From positions 17,060,698-17,124,697 of the forward strand of contig NC_054869.1 in NCBI RefSeq assembly GCF_018320785.1: DNA of 64,000 nucleotides, in the 5' to 3' direction. The notes beneath the pieces are model-generated. The model worked only from the letters and a program-made list of their open reading frames with translations. It did not search any database and was not told where the DNA came from. The translations under genes were made by a program, and so were the position numbers. This document shows positions 1-31,001 of this stretch, one piece after another (position 1 is the stretch's first letter; every line of letters begins with the position of its first letter). This stretch comes from Cheilinus undulatus. Lineage: Eukaryota; Chordata; Actinopteri; Labriformes; Labridae.

Positions 1-104
1 AGTCACTGTTTGTTACCTCAATGGTCAAATTGCATAAACAGACTTACACACAGATTGTCGTCCCGGCACGAGTCCCACAGTTTCTGTTTTTTCTAACCCC
101 TCAG

Positions 105-349
105 AGGTGGAGCTGTTTGCCAAAAAGAACCCCAAACAGATGCTGCGCCGACTAGAGGTCTTCCTGAAAGAGAGGCGGGCAGGTGGAATCCCCCGTGGGA
201 CGTCTCCAGATCCTCAGGCCCAGCAGTCGTCTCCCAGCCTGGGGGAACGAGGGGCAAGAGCTGGGACGGGAAGCAAGGGGAAGGAGATGCACTTCACAGG
301 AGTGTGTGATCTACCGCCAGACATGGAGGGAGAGGCCAGACTCATCTAA
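105..349 (+). CDS. Terminal coding exon of an unidentified gene (5' part outside window)
   Basis: An open frame of about 80 codons follows a good acceptor (pyrimidine-rich tract then CAG at 102-104) and closes with TAA at 347-349. The frame enters at position 107, so the upstream exon ends with one partial codon. The first 25 residues are charged and look helical (ELFAKKNPKQMLRRLEVFLK); the rest is Gly/Ser/Pro-rich and probably disordered, ending in EGEARLI. I do not recognise the family. The human neighbours of AEBP1 (POLM, DBNL, MYL7) do not end this way as far as I recall. Because the exon sits next to the window edge, it is most likely the last exon of a gene transcribed toward aebp1. It could also be a chance frame, but the acceptor and codon content argue against that. 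Confidence 0.55.
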
Positions 350-3300
350 GCTAGACTCTGTATGAGTGCGTGTGTATGTATGAGTGTCTGTGTGCTAGAA
401 ATCCTGTTTTTGAGTATACGTATTACAGTATGAGTGCGTGGCTTACTCTCAGAGACATAAAACCCCAACAGACCCTGATCCAGGATCTGCTATCTGAACC
501 TGTTTGAACACTTCCACTCCTTCCACTGATGCTGGAGTGCTGCACTTTGATCAGATTAAGCTAAGGGGTATCTCAGAGTTCTATTTGTTTTGTGTTTCTT
601 TTTTTTAATTTTAATTCAATGATTTTTTTTAAACAAAGACCATTCAGATATAAAGATGTAGTGCAGGTCAGAAACACAAGATGTCACAAAAACAGCAAGA
701 AAGTGAATGTTTGCACTTTTCTCTGGATTTAGTAGCCAAATCAATAGCTGCCAAATTCTTGTGGTCAAACTCTACCTGCCTAGAAGTCCAAAACACACAT
801 GCTTGTGTCCCTATGATCTCTTTGTGAGTGTGTTAGCGTTGTAGTGGTGGGAACGCGGCATGGTGAAGCTTCTCAATTTGCTCAATGTTTTGTCTCTTTC
901 TCATGATACAGCTAATTTACATGTGAGTGCTAACGGCTCATAATGCAAGCTAAGGGCTGCCTTGTCAGACTTATTGTTAAACGCTGTGTTGACTTTGTGT
1001 TGATGTGAGAAATTAAGCTGGTTTAAGCTACACAGGAGCATATTTGCTATTAGCATGAGTGATGGATAGATAACCCGCTGAATATTTTGAGCAGGGAGCA
1101 GAAACTGCTCCTTGAGGTAGATCTTAAAGTCCTTACACAGAAGACTTTGAATACAGCTTTCTTTAAAGGTCTGATCTCTTTGCATTCTCTTTTAGAGGCT
1201 GAATGATTTATATTATTGTGAAAGTTGAAAGGACACTCAGTTCAGATGCATGGAAATGTAGCCAAGTGTTGGTGTACTCATGGTGTCAGATAGATTAGGT
1301 TCAGAGCTCCTACGTGGGGGATTATATTTTGAATAATTTAAAAATAACTATTTTAGTCTATTCTGAAGCAGAGATAACTCAACAGTTATGTGTCAAAGCA
1401 CTTCAGATGATAGTTGTAAAGCTGATTGGTGGGTGCCTGTGAGGTGGATTGTTACAAAATAACTTCTGAAAATCGTCTGACTTCGTAATTTTTGTGTTAA
1501 GAGACGAGCGGATGCTTTTGAACAGAGCGTGCGTCTGTTTGATCCCGGCTAAAGTTGAAGGTCTGGTATGAGCTTTCTCTACATTCCGTTATAAAGCATG
1601 TGATTGTACGTTTTTTTGACCAGTTCAGATTTATTCCAGTGTGTGTGTGAGTGTGTGTGAAATTAAATGAATGAGTTGAAATTGATGAAGGGTGCCTCTC
1701 CTCGGAGATGTATGGTACAGTATGCAATCCCAGCTCCTACTCAATGATAATCAAAACAATAGTGCTGTGTGACGATAGAAATCGTTCCTAACTTCAGGGT
1801 TTGTGCGCTTGTGTAAATGAATGTGTTTGGGTGTGAGTGTGAGTGCGTGTTTGTGTGTGTGTGTGTGTGTGTGTTGTATGACAGGAACTGACTACAGATG
1901 GGGTGCTTTCCTCTGCACACAATAAGCCAGCTTTACTAAGTACTTGATCCATCAAGCTGCACAGGCGGTACTTCAGTCATTTAAAAATGGTACATAACAT
2001 TTCTAAAGATTTCTTGTGAAGGAACACACTCTTTGGTTTGCTTTAAAAAAAACACACACAGCTGGTTTCAGAATGGGTAGAGCTCCTCAGCAAAGCTGGT
2101 TCCTGCACTGTGCTAATGTGAAACCGTCTCCCATCGTCGTAGTCTCAATCTGTAGCATGTTCAGGTAGCACTAGTACTGTAGCATCTTATAGCCTCCTCC
2201 TCTTCGTAAAGCTTGTTGATGTCATGTCTCAGTTACAGTCCGTAGTGTTGACGAGTGCGCAAACTGTTACTACTATAGCACATTTATTTCCTATTTGCAT
2301 TAAGTCTCCTTCCGTAGACACAGTAAGGTGGCGCAGCGTTTGTTTGGAGAGATGTGGGATGAGCTTGATGTCTTTTTGAATTCAGTTTGTATTCTGAGAA
2401 GGTATTGGTCAAAACGGTGCCTACATCCAGTGGAGCCATGTTAAAAGAGAGTGCTAGTTGGTCCAAGCTTCTTTTTTATTTTTGTCATTTCAGGCACCGT
2501 GCCACGATCAACTTCCTCCATTCATGTAAACAGAATAGATGTGACCCCTGAAAACATGCTCTCATGGATATACACATACAAATCCCCAGGCATGTACATT
2601 TTCTATGTCAGCATCTAGTTGTACTCTGCCATTTCCTTCTCCAACATTACTTCAGTGAGCTGATGTAGTTTAGCTGATTGTTTGCAAGTGTTTTGACTAA
2701 ACAGAAAAATTTGCACTGTTGTAGATATTTGATAGTATGTGTGACGTATGCAAGAGGAAACAGGCCATCTTCAATAGCCATAACGTTCATTAACCCTGCC
2801 TCATTAAGCTCGCTTCATTAAGTCCCCTCCTTGCTCTGAAAAGATAAATTGCACCATGGATATGATCTTACATTTAGTTTTCTGAAATTTTAAACTGAGG
2901 AGCAGTACAGTGTATGTAAATCAGGAAGTTTGTATATAGAGAATTAATGATTGTAACTGTATGATTGTCTGTAGGGCATTATACTGAAACACATTGCTTA
3001 CCTCAAAACTTGAGACAAATCTCTTCTTTCTCTCTCCTCTCAGTCAGACTCTTTCTATGTTTCCTTCTACCTAGGCCTTCTCTCATACTAATTGGACATG
3101 TTATGTAATGTATATTCAACACCCAAAGCACTATGTAATGGCAAACTAACACAAAAGCTGGTCAATGTTAAATGTACTCTATTTAAAGACACATTTATAG
3201 ATACTATATATGCCCACATGCGCTCTGATGCACATCTGCAGATTAAAAACGTCCTTTTTCAAATGATCTTTAATTGGCTGATGTTTGGATAAGCTGGTTT

Positions 3301-3990
3301 TCATGTGGCTTCAGTGATAGTACAGTATACTTTTGCTGTGTTTAAGTGTTTGATGTCCAGGAAAACCCTGAGAAACAATCCAATCTTTACAGCTACAGTC
3401 ACAAACAAACAGTTTCATATATGATTGTAAAGAAATAGGCTTGATTAGCAGTCATAATGCGGTGTATGCTTTGACCTTAGTATATAATCATTATCCAAAT
3501 TGATTTGTTCCTCTCATATTACCAAAAGTTATATTTCCTGCGGATCTTATAGATCTCTTTCTTATGCGCTGATCATCATTTAGAATCTCCTCAGTTATAA
3601 AACCAGAACCAAGAGAAAAAAATAACACGAAGACGGGTTCTTGCAGGATGTCGGATGCTCTGAGAGGTGTGGTGTGAAGTTCAGCAGCTCTGCAAATACA
3701 ATCACTTCTCTCAAGATCCTGCGCTTTATATAAAGGTGTTTTACTGTCGCCGTTGCATCATGTCCCTCAGAGCATTTTATGACTGTACCTTGATTGTAGA
3801 AGCCCTATTTTATACTGAGAGTAATTTCAGAATACAGTATGTGCTGTTGTACATTAAATGTATTGTATGGAGAAAGCTAAATAAATACTGTTTAAAAGCT
3901 AATGGATCTCTTTTGTGGTATCACCGAACTTTTTTTTTCTTACTGAATCAAGTTCATAATTATGAAACCTTATTTCACTTTTAAAATGTA
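350..3990 (+). other. Probable long 3' UTR of the preceding gene, then non-coding DNA
   Basis: No convincing coding exon is seen. The sequence is AT-rich single-copy-looking DNA. An AATAAA polyadenylation hexamer lies at 3880-3885, and the composition from 350 to there is uniform, so one long 3' UTR is possible. The true transcript end cannot be set from sequence alone. Confidence 0.35.
1852..1874. repeat. (GT)n microsatellite
   Basis: A run of uninterrupted GT dinucleotides inside the putative 3' UTR, preceded by GTGTGAGTGTGAGTG-type variants. Confidence 0.85.
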
Positions 3991-6900
3991 ACATTAGAGG
4001 TATACTGTAAATATAATGTAAAGATGAAACATTTCTGTGTACTGATGTTTATCAGACTTAACCTGGGAGGATTCTCTTATTAAGCTGAGCTTTCCTAATT
4101 GCCATTTTTTTTATTTGTGAAGAGAATTCTACAGTGTTGGCATGGATGCTGGAAATCCTTGAGTTTTAAGGTTGTTTTTAAGGGCATTTGTCTAAAAAAT
4201 GTATTATACCGCAGCTGTAAGGGGCTGGGAAAGCTTAAAAATGCCCTTTTTTAGATTTTAGTGCAAGCAAACCAGTGCTGTGCACTGCAGCACCTAACAG
4301 CCAAGCCATCTGCAATGTCTGTCCTTTTATTGTATTTAACACACATAAAAATCAGCAAGTACACAAGAGATAGCAAAACAATGTAACAGAAATGCGGGAT
4401 TCAAAATAAACAAAACGCTATGAGCACAACGTCACTCATGATTTCATGACCGTTCTGTTTAAATTTGATCCCATTCTGATATACAGTTCAACTTCTTCAG
4501 TTAATTCAATTTAATGGAGAAAAAACACACATGTATCTTGGCCAACTTATTGTTATATGTGTTTCTATTTACCCATTAAATATTGTTTTTGGTTATTTAA
4601 AATGTCCAAAATTATATGAAGCCAACAGAAGTTATTAGTCATATCTTTCTAACTAATCTAAATTCTGTTTGATTTCCTTTTATTCAGCAGCTTGGGGCTG
4701 TGTGGGTTTCCTCTTTTAGGACTGTAAGAAATGGTGTAGATATGGGTTTTATTGCCATTTTAGAGAGCTAAAAAATTATGTCAATACAGTTTGAGGTTCT
4801 GAATCGACTGGGCCTTCGGTTTTTCCTTTTTTTCTCCGATTCCACCACTAGAGTGCGCACTTTGACACATCTCTGACTAACAGGACCAGCGCTATCACAA
4901 AGCATGAATTTAGTGTGCAAGTGCTACAATATTTATAAGGTGGATCATATCGTGTGGAATTGAACCTGACAACGACTAATCAGTTTTGTAACATTTTAGA
5001 AAACACTTCCAGCTATCTGTTGCTTTTAGATTACAATCCCGTTTCAATTTACAAAGCCCTAAGGAATTTGAATTAATTCTTTATTGTTTTTTAGTTTTAT
5101 ATGGCCCTCAAAGGCCCCCTCTTGCTTCATTATCTGGGGTGGGAACCAATATTGGCAAGCTGCATAGATGCTTTTGAAAGACTAGTTGCAGATTAGGTAT
5201 CCACAGTCTGCTTCAACTGTAATCAGAGACACAAAATACATGTCATGAAACATAATCTGCTTCCCTTAAATTGTGTTACTATAACACAAGTCAAGAGTGC
5301 ATTAATGAAATATTGTTTGGTAATCAAAGATTGGGGATTTTAGTTCTGGGTCAATAAAGTTAGGATGCCTCCAAAAGAATCTTGGTGCTGCATGTTTCTA
5401 CATCTGTGCTCAATCAGACCAGTGGCTCCAGTCCAAAAGTGCCAGATGACTGAGCTGTGGTGGACCTGCTGAATCATAGCACACACACAGAGGATGGAAA
5501 ATTATTTCAGCCAACATTTTTATCTCTAATCTGAATCAAAGTCACTGCTCAGAGAGCCATTTTTCCTATCTGCTGGTATTTTGCTGTGCTGTCTATGCTG
5601 CTAACTGCATTCTTAAATGTAGGTGTGGTTTTAGTGGAGTACAAATCTTATATCACTCAGGGGGCCCTAAAAGAGTTCATAATATAATTAACAGACATCA
5701 GTTATATATCCATTATCCTTCTGGACTGTCTAGGCATCAACACACCTACTATGAGAAAAGAAGAAATGCTCAGGATGGAGTTATATAAGTCTGTTTCCAT
5801 TTGTACCTAGTGAGCCTGCTGGAATACAGCAGTTTTCTCACTCTGTCTCCTTCCCTCCCCCAACTCCCTCTCCTTCTCTATCTGATGTCATTGTTTCCTC
5901 CTCCGTAGATGCTGACGCTCAGCTCAAGGCTGTGTGCTGAGTCTAAACCCAATGTATACTGCCCCACTTAATCTGATTTAAAGGAATTTACGGACACAAA
6001 TAAAAGTGAGGTCAGATCCAATAAAATCCATTACTGCAAAGTGCGCTCACTTCTGTCTGCATTGCAATTAAACCATGTGTTTATGCTGAGTTTGATAAAT
6101 AATTGGGTTCACAGTAGTGGCAGCAAGCTGAGAAAACACAAATTCATCCATAATAAATGGAGTTACGGTATTAGACTGGAATTACTGTATCATCTACAGC
6201 ATGTAAGTATTAGACTCATAAGTATGCAAGGTAAATTATAACTGTTATGAGTAATACTGAAATTGTGAAATCAATGAGAATACCCCTAAGTACTTGGCAA
6301 GTTCACTCTATTTAAAACAGTATAACTGCTAGTTCCTTAACAATTCATCATTTAAAATATCAATTTATTTAATCGAGATTAATGTATTGTCACGCATTAA
6401 ACTGCTGTTTTTAAAATTTATGGAGGACAAGTTTGATATTTCTTTAATTTACACATGAGTAATCGTCGAATAAAGTAAACAATAAAGCCACAATTAAAGA
6501 AGTTTAACTTGAGCGCACTACTTTTAGGTTAGCTAGTTTAGCCTACTAATAGCTAACTTATCATCATTGTATTTAAATACAGTTTTGATAAGATTTCCTC
6601 GTTAAAATGGCCTGAAAGGTTTATTCTTTTTTGAAATCCAAAGTTAATGATTTCACTCAAAACCACTTGGCAAAAACACGTCATGACTTTGTTTGTGTCC
6701 GACTGAATCATTAGCTAATAATACTAACTAGGTAGTTAACGTTAGCTAACGCCAACTAGCTAACGTAAGCCATCTAACGTAAACGGAACTGCTCTGAAGA
6801 GGTAATTCGGTTGATTTATATCTTCTCTGACACACATATTTTAAATAACATTTTATATTATCTCACACAGCCTACTGCTGTGTTTCAAAATTAGGATACC

Positions 6901-7070
6901 TTTCAGTGCGGTTAGCTACTGTAGTCTACAAGTTAGCTTAAGGCTACATAAAAGCTTAAAATCTTATTTTTATGATGAATTTATTATTGAGGGAATAGTA
7001 TTAATTTTCCTATTTCCATAAAAGGTTAATTAATCTTCTAACTGTAGACTTAATTGGCCGAAAGAGCTGT
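3991..7070. other. Intergenic, no gene seen
   Basis: AT-rich DNA with no exon-like open frame or recognisable RNA gene. Around 6720-6780 there are several overlapping GTTAGCTAAC-type palindromes, a motif common in fish intergenic DNA. Nothing else stands out. Confidence 0.5.
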
Positions 7071-8524
7071 GTACATCTCAAACATTTTGAATGTCATGTA
7101 AAAGTTAATTTCCCCTGTGATTTAAGTTACACTTTTTTGTGTTCTAGATTGATCTCAAACAAAGTGAAACATAAAAATACTTTTTTGTTTCAATCTTGAT
7201 TATGGCTTACCGAAAAATCAAAAATCCACTATCTCAAAATATTTGAAAATTGTGGAAAATGTCTAATTTGCACAGGTTTCCTGAGTCGTCATTCTCTCAC
7301 TCTGGTTCAGAGCACACAACTGCAATCATGAGGCGGACTGCTGACTTGAATCTTGTCCAGAGGATAATCGTGACACCCTTCACAAGAAAGGTAAGCCACA
7401 AAAGCTCACTGTTGAAAGGGCAGGCTGTTCTCAGGGTGCTGTATTAAAGCATGGAAAGTTGACTGGAATGGAAAAAGTGCGGAGAGAAAAGGTCCACAAG
7501 CAACAGGAATGACCACAGACAATCAGATATAACGCCGTAGGGGAGCCACCACACACAGACGGGCCCAGGAAATGGACTACAAGTGTCATTCTTAGTGTCG
7601 AGCCACTCCTGAACCACAGACAAAGCCTCTCGCCTGGGCTAAGTAGAAAAAGAACTGGGAAGTTGCTCAGTTGTCCAAAGTCCTGTTTTCAGATGAAGGT
7701 AAATTCTGAATTTATTTGGAAATAAAGGTCCCACAGTCTCGAGGAAAGGCGAGAAATCCAAGGTGCTTGAAGTTCAGTATTTTAGTGATGGTTTGGGGTG
7801 TCATGTCATCTATTGGTGTTTGTCCACTGTGCTTTATCAAATCCAGAATCAACACTGTCTGCCATCTTACAGAAGATTTTAGAGCACTTCATACTTCCAT
7901 CTGCTTCCATTGTGCCACAAAGCTTTATGGAGATACTGGTTTCCTTTTCCAGCAGGAAATGGCACCTGCCCACAGCGAAGCCACAACTACCAGACACTGG
8001 TTTGACCATGGTATTATAGTGCTTGATTGGCTGGCCAACTGGCCTGACCTGGACCCTGTAGAGAATCTCTGGGGTATTGTTAAGAGGAAGATAAGACACC
8101 AGACTCAGTGACACATACGAAGTGAATGCTACAATCAGAGTAACCTGGGCTTCATAACATCTGAGCATCACCACAAACTGATTGGCTCCATGCTACATTG
8201 CACTGATGTGGCAATTTGTACAAAAGGACCTCCAACAAGTACTGGGTGCATAAAATAGCATGATTTCCAGAAGGTCAACATTTCTGTATTATAAATCCTT
8301 TTTTTGGACAGACATTTTGTGATATTCAAATATTTTGAGATAGTGGATTTTTAATTTTCATGAGCTGTAAGTCGTAACCATCAAGGTCAAAACAAAGATA
8401 GTCTTGAAATATTTCACTTTGTATGAGATTGATTTAAATCACTAAATGTGTGGAAATTTAACTTTCTGAAGTAGATCATGTGGAAAAATGAACTTTTACA
8501 TGAGATTCAGTTTTTGAGATGCAC
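7071..8524 (+). mobile_element. Degenerate Tc1-like DNA transposon with long inverted repeats
   Basis: Left and right ends form a long imperfect inverted repeat of roughly 175-200 bp. The outer ends read GTACATCTCAAA (7071) and, reverse-complemented, GTGCATCTCAAA (8524). The inner ends share the block AAAATCCACTATCTCAAAAT (near 7217 and 8330-8350). Between them are frameshifted transposase remnants on the plus strand: an N-terminal MRRTADLNLVQRIIV-like stretch near 7328, and near 8020-8100 a C-terminal catalytic-region stretch (PDLDPVENLWGIVKRKI) matching the Tc1 signature around the DDE motif. Stops and frameshifts make it non-functional. Confidence 0.8.
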
Positions 8525-9202
8525 CCATTTATAGTTGGCAGTAGATTGTCTCCTCAAAGTGAAGGCTCTCGTGTTTTATTAGATAAATATGTCAGTCCTA
8601 TGTAAATGAAACTTGTCTACAACTGTCAAGTAACTGATGATGAATAATTTTAGAACTTGCCAGTGAAATGCGATGAAGCAGTTAAGAAAAAAACTAAACT
8701 TCAGAATTAGAGGAAATGCACCCATCATAGCTACTCAGTGTGTGATATAGACTTGATTCTTCAGTTTAAAAGCACTTCATCCTTAATCAATACAAACGGT
8801 TGGTGCTCAGGCTTAAATCCAACTGTGCAGCTACACAGTAAAAGTCACTCACATTATTTTCCATTCTTCCATTGGCTTTTATTGCTGAAGACATACTGGT
8901 ACCGATTCCTGTCTGCACTGCAGAAAAGTTTGGGAGAGAAAAGAAGAGGTTGTTTCCAGCAAGCTCCCCTGAGAGTGTGCATATCCTTGCCAGGTTGAAA
9001 GGCCTCAGCCTGACCTTACTGTAGTCAGAATTATCTGCTGCATACTTTGCAGCCTCAGTCATATCCTGCACTGATATAATTGCATTTTGCGATGCAGTTT
9101 TGTTGAAATCTAATATTATGTTATATTATTAATATTTTAATATTGAAATACAAGCCTGTTGTACACTTAAGTATTTCTGCAGATGGGTTCATCTGTAATG
9201 TA
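8525..9202. other. Intergenic spacer between two Tc1-like relics
   Basis: No gene or clear repeat is seen. Short open frames here lack splice-site support. Confidence 0.5.
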
Positions 9203-9746
9203 CACTGCCTGGCCAAAAAAAAAAGTCGCCACCAAAAAAAAGGTCACATACCCTAATATTTCGTCGGACCGCCTTTAGCTTTGATTACATCACGCATTCG
9301 CTGTGGCATTGTTTCGATAAGCTTCTGCAATGTCACAAGATTTATGTCCATCCAGTGTTGCATTAATTTTAATATTGATGATGGGAGAGTCTGACCACTG
9401 CGCAAAGCCTTCTCCAGCACATCCCAAAGATTATCAATGGGGTTAAGGTCTGGACTCTGTGGTGGCCAATCCATGTGTGAAAATGATGTCTCATGTTCCC
9501 TGAACCACTCTTTCACAATTTGAGTCCAATGAATCCTGGCATTGTCATCTTGGAATATGCCCGTGCCATTAGGGAAGAAAAAATCCATTGTTTAAGAAAT
9601 GAGAAGTTACTCATTGCATCAGCTGGGGTTAAATAACTTGTTGCCAGCTGAAAGATAATCGCCCATGCAGTAATTATCCAATAGGAGGCTTGTACCTATT
9701 TGCTTAGTTAAATCCAGGTGGTGACTTTTTTTTTGGCCAGGCAGTG
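9203..9746 (-). mobile_element. Internally deleted Tc1-like element (CACTGCCTGGCC ends)
   Basis: Terminal inverted repeats begin CACTGCCTGGCCAAAA at both ends and are flanked by TA on each side (9201-9202, 9747-9748), the expected Tc1/mariner target duplication. The minus strand keeps an open frame of about 111 codons (9588 to 9253) covering the transposase C-terminus: [10 protein letters not shown], then [19 protein letters not shown]. These hold the second D and the third acidic region of the DDE/DDD triad. The N-terminal DNA-binding half is missing, so the copy is a 544-bp deletion derivative. Confidence 0.88.
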
Positions 9747-11107
9747 TATTAGTGTTGCCTTTTCAGGTGTGTACCTGAAAACCTGCTCAATTTCAAACCA
9801 GGTCAGTGGAAATTATTCTTCTGGCTGCACAGTGGTTTCATTTCTCTGCTTTGGCTTTTCTGTATAATAAACCTCTTTTTTCATATGAGTCCAGGGGACG
9901 CTTTCATAACTTTGGCAAAAAAAAAAAAAAAAAAAGAATAATTGCACCTGCGGTGATGGCATTTTTTGGAAGTTGCAGCCTTTTTCTTCCCCAGAATTAT
10001 GCACTTAAATTAGGTTTTTTAAAATGTGACAGAGCTCAAAATGCAGTCATGCCTGTCAACATCTTTTCTGAAGCTCCATGTCTAGACTAACTGCATAACA
10101 TACTACATGTCTAGCCCTTGTAGGCCCTGACATGCAGGAGGAGAATGGGGAGTTGGCTAAGAAAACACTGAATCTTAAAAGGTTATAATTCAGTCATCTG
10201 CTGAAACAATTCTCTGGGCTTGTGTGTGTATGTGCTTCTTCATGGCCCCCCCGTCCCTACCATAACTTTTTCTCCAGAAAGGAGAATGTGAGCTATCACA
10301 GCACGGTGAGCAAAGAATGACAGAACTTCATGGAAGACGTTCCCAACTAAAATCCTTCGCTGTAAGAGGATTTGAATCACTTCCACATGTTTATATTCTC
10401 TTTGAAACCCTCCCTCTGATTATTAGTAGTGTTTTGTTTTTCTAACACACAAATATCCATATCCGTCACCCCTTTCTCCTCTCCTCCTCCTCCTCCTCCT
10501 CCTCCTACTCCTTGTCTTCTTGTGGAATTCAAGGTCCTCGGAGTCACTGTTCTCTCCTGCTGTTCCTCTGGTGAGTCAACAAGGCGATCACTCTCTGAGA
10601 AGGAGATGAAGACAAAAAAGGAGCTGTATTCTTCCTTAGGAGGTGCAAACCCTTCATTCTGAGGCCTCACCTGCCCTCCTCCCCCTTTACCTCCTGTCTG
10701 AGCCCTGCACCTGTTGTGACTCGTCGGCCAGGTGAAGGGGATCCTCTGGCCTTACGCTGTTGTTTCAGCTGACCCTAGCTGCAGGGCAATTAGGAACCCA
10801 GTCTACTCATTAGGCTGGGTCCCTGCTTTGCTCTCTCTCCCCCTGTCTCTCCCTTAAACCCATCTCCCTCCCCTCCCTGTCGATCCCTACCCCCTCCCAC
10901 TCCATCTCTGTCTAGCTCACTTCGAGCCTGCTTGTCACTGTGGCTGTGAAGCTGCAGAAGTTTCCCTGCTGGAGTAAAAGTGTGGATCACATCGCAAGGA
11001 GGAGGAAGAAAAGAGTGAAAAGGAATTCTTCTTGTGGGTAAGAAGAAGTTGGATCAAACTTTGGTCCGCTGAATTAAAAGGATTGTGCAGTTGGACGAAC
11101 AGCAGGT
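9747..11107. other. Intergenic DNA and aebp1 upstream region
   Basis: No coding exon is supported. A poly(A) run lies at about 9917-9935. From about 10670 the plus strand becomes pyrimidine-rich (runs of CTCCC to about 10910), then passes into the likely aebp1 5' leader, 5' of the ATG at 11108. No clear TATA box is seen, and the transcription start was not determined. Confidence 0.4.
10478..10505. repeat. (CTC)n microsatellite
   Basis: About nine near-perfect CTC/TCC triplets upstream of aebp1. Confidence 0.85.
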
Positions 11108-30310
<19,203 letters not shown>

Positions 30311-31001
30311 ACTAAACACTCAATAAGCACGCACCAGCCCTCTTTTTCTTGTAGATCCTGCTGTCAAGTATTCTGAGCATCGTGACGAATCAGAGAATGC
30401 TCTTAGTACATGTGGGATTTTACAGAACGGTAACTATATTATTGTATAGTTTTCTATTACTTGACAAACTGCCTCTTCATAGAAAACAATCCTGTAAACG
30501 GTTCTTTAGTTTGACAAATCACACTGCATCTCTCTCACTGTTCTGTTATTCAGTCTTTTTAAGAAAACTTGTTTTTTTATTGTAGATGCACATAAACAAA
30601 TGTCGTCATTTTTTTTATTTCACCAGAGTTGAAATATTTACACTGTCTTCATCTGGGGCAGACAGATTTTTTACAGTATGAGCAGTCATTAAAGGTACAA
30701 AAGCGTTTGTAACAGAGGAATCTTTGGGGGGAGAAGTCTTTTGTCATGTTTCCTCTGACACAGAGTGATTTTTCTAATAAATGCTTGTTCATACACATTG
30801 CTTGTCCCTTCTCTTTTGTGGCATGTTGACACTGATTTCTTCTTGACAGCAATCCCATGACCTCTGACTTTTTACAGCATCAGTGTTACAAGACGTATCT
30901 AAGTATATTTGGCCCGTCTATGGTCAGAGGAGAGCTTATTCTTAATGCATCTCAATAGTGCCCAAGAAGTGTCAGCATGTATCCTTAGAGGATTTGACCC
31001 C
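30311..31001. other. Overlapping 3' regions of convergent aebp1 and pold2
   Basis: The two stop codons face each other 691 bp apart. A plus-strand AATAAA (30776-30781) could end aebp1. A minus-strand AATAAA (read on plus as TTTATT at 30614-30619, and again at 30577-30582) could end pold2. If these are used, the two 3' UTRs overlap by roughly 160-200 bp. No further coding gene is supported. Confidence 0.5.

Noticed and set aside
8738-9071. Overlapping frames on both strands between the Tc1 relics
   Set aside because: No homology, no splice logic and ordinary AT-rich composition.
30649-30858. Cys-rich 69-codon minus-strand frame resembling a zinc-finger relic
   Set aside because: Cys and His spacing does not fit the C2H2 pattern and it lies within the overlapping 3' regions of aebp1 and pold2.
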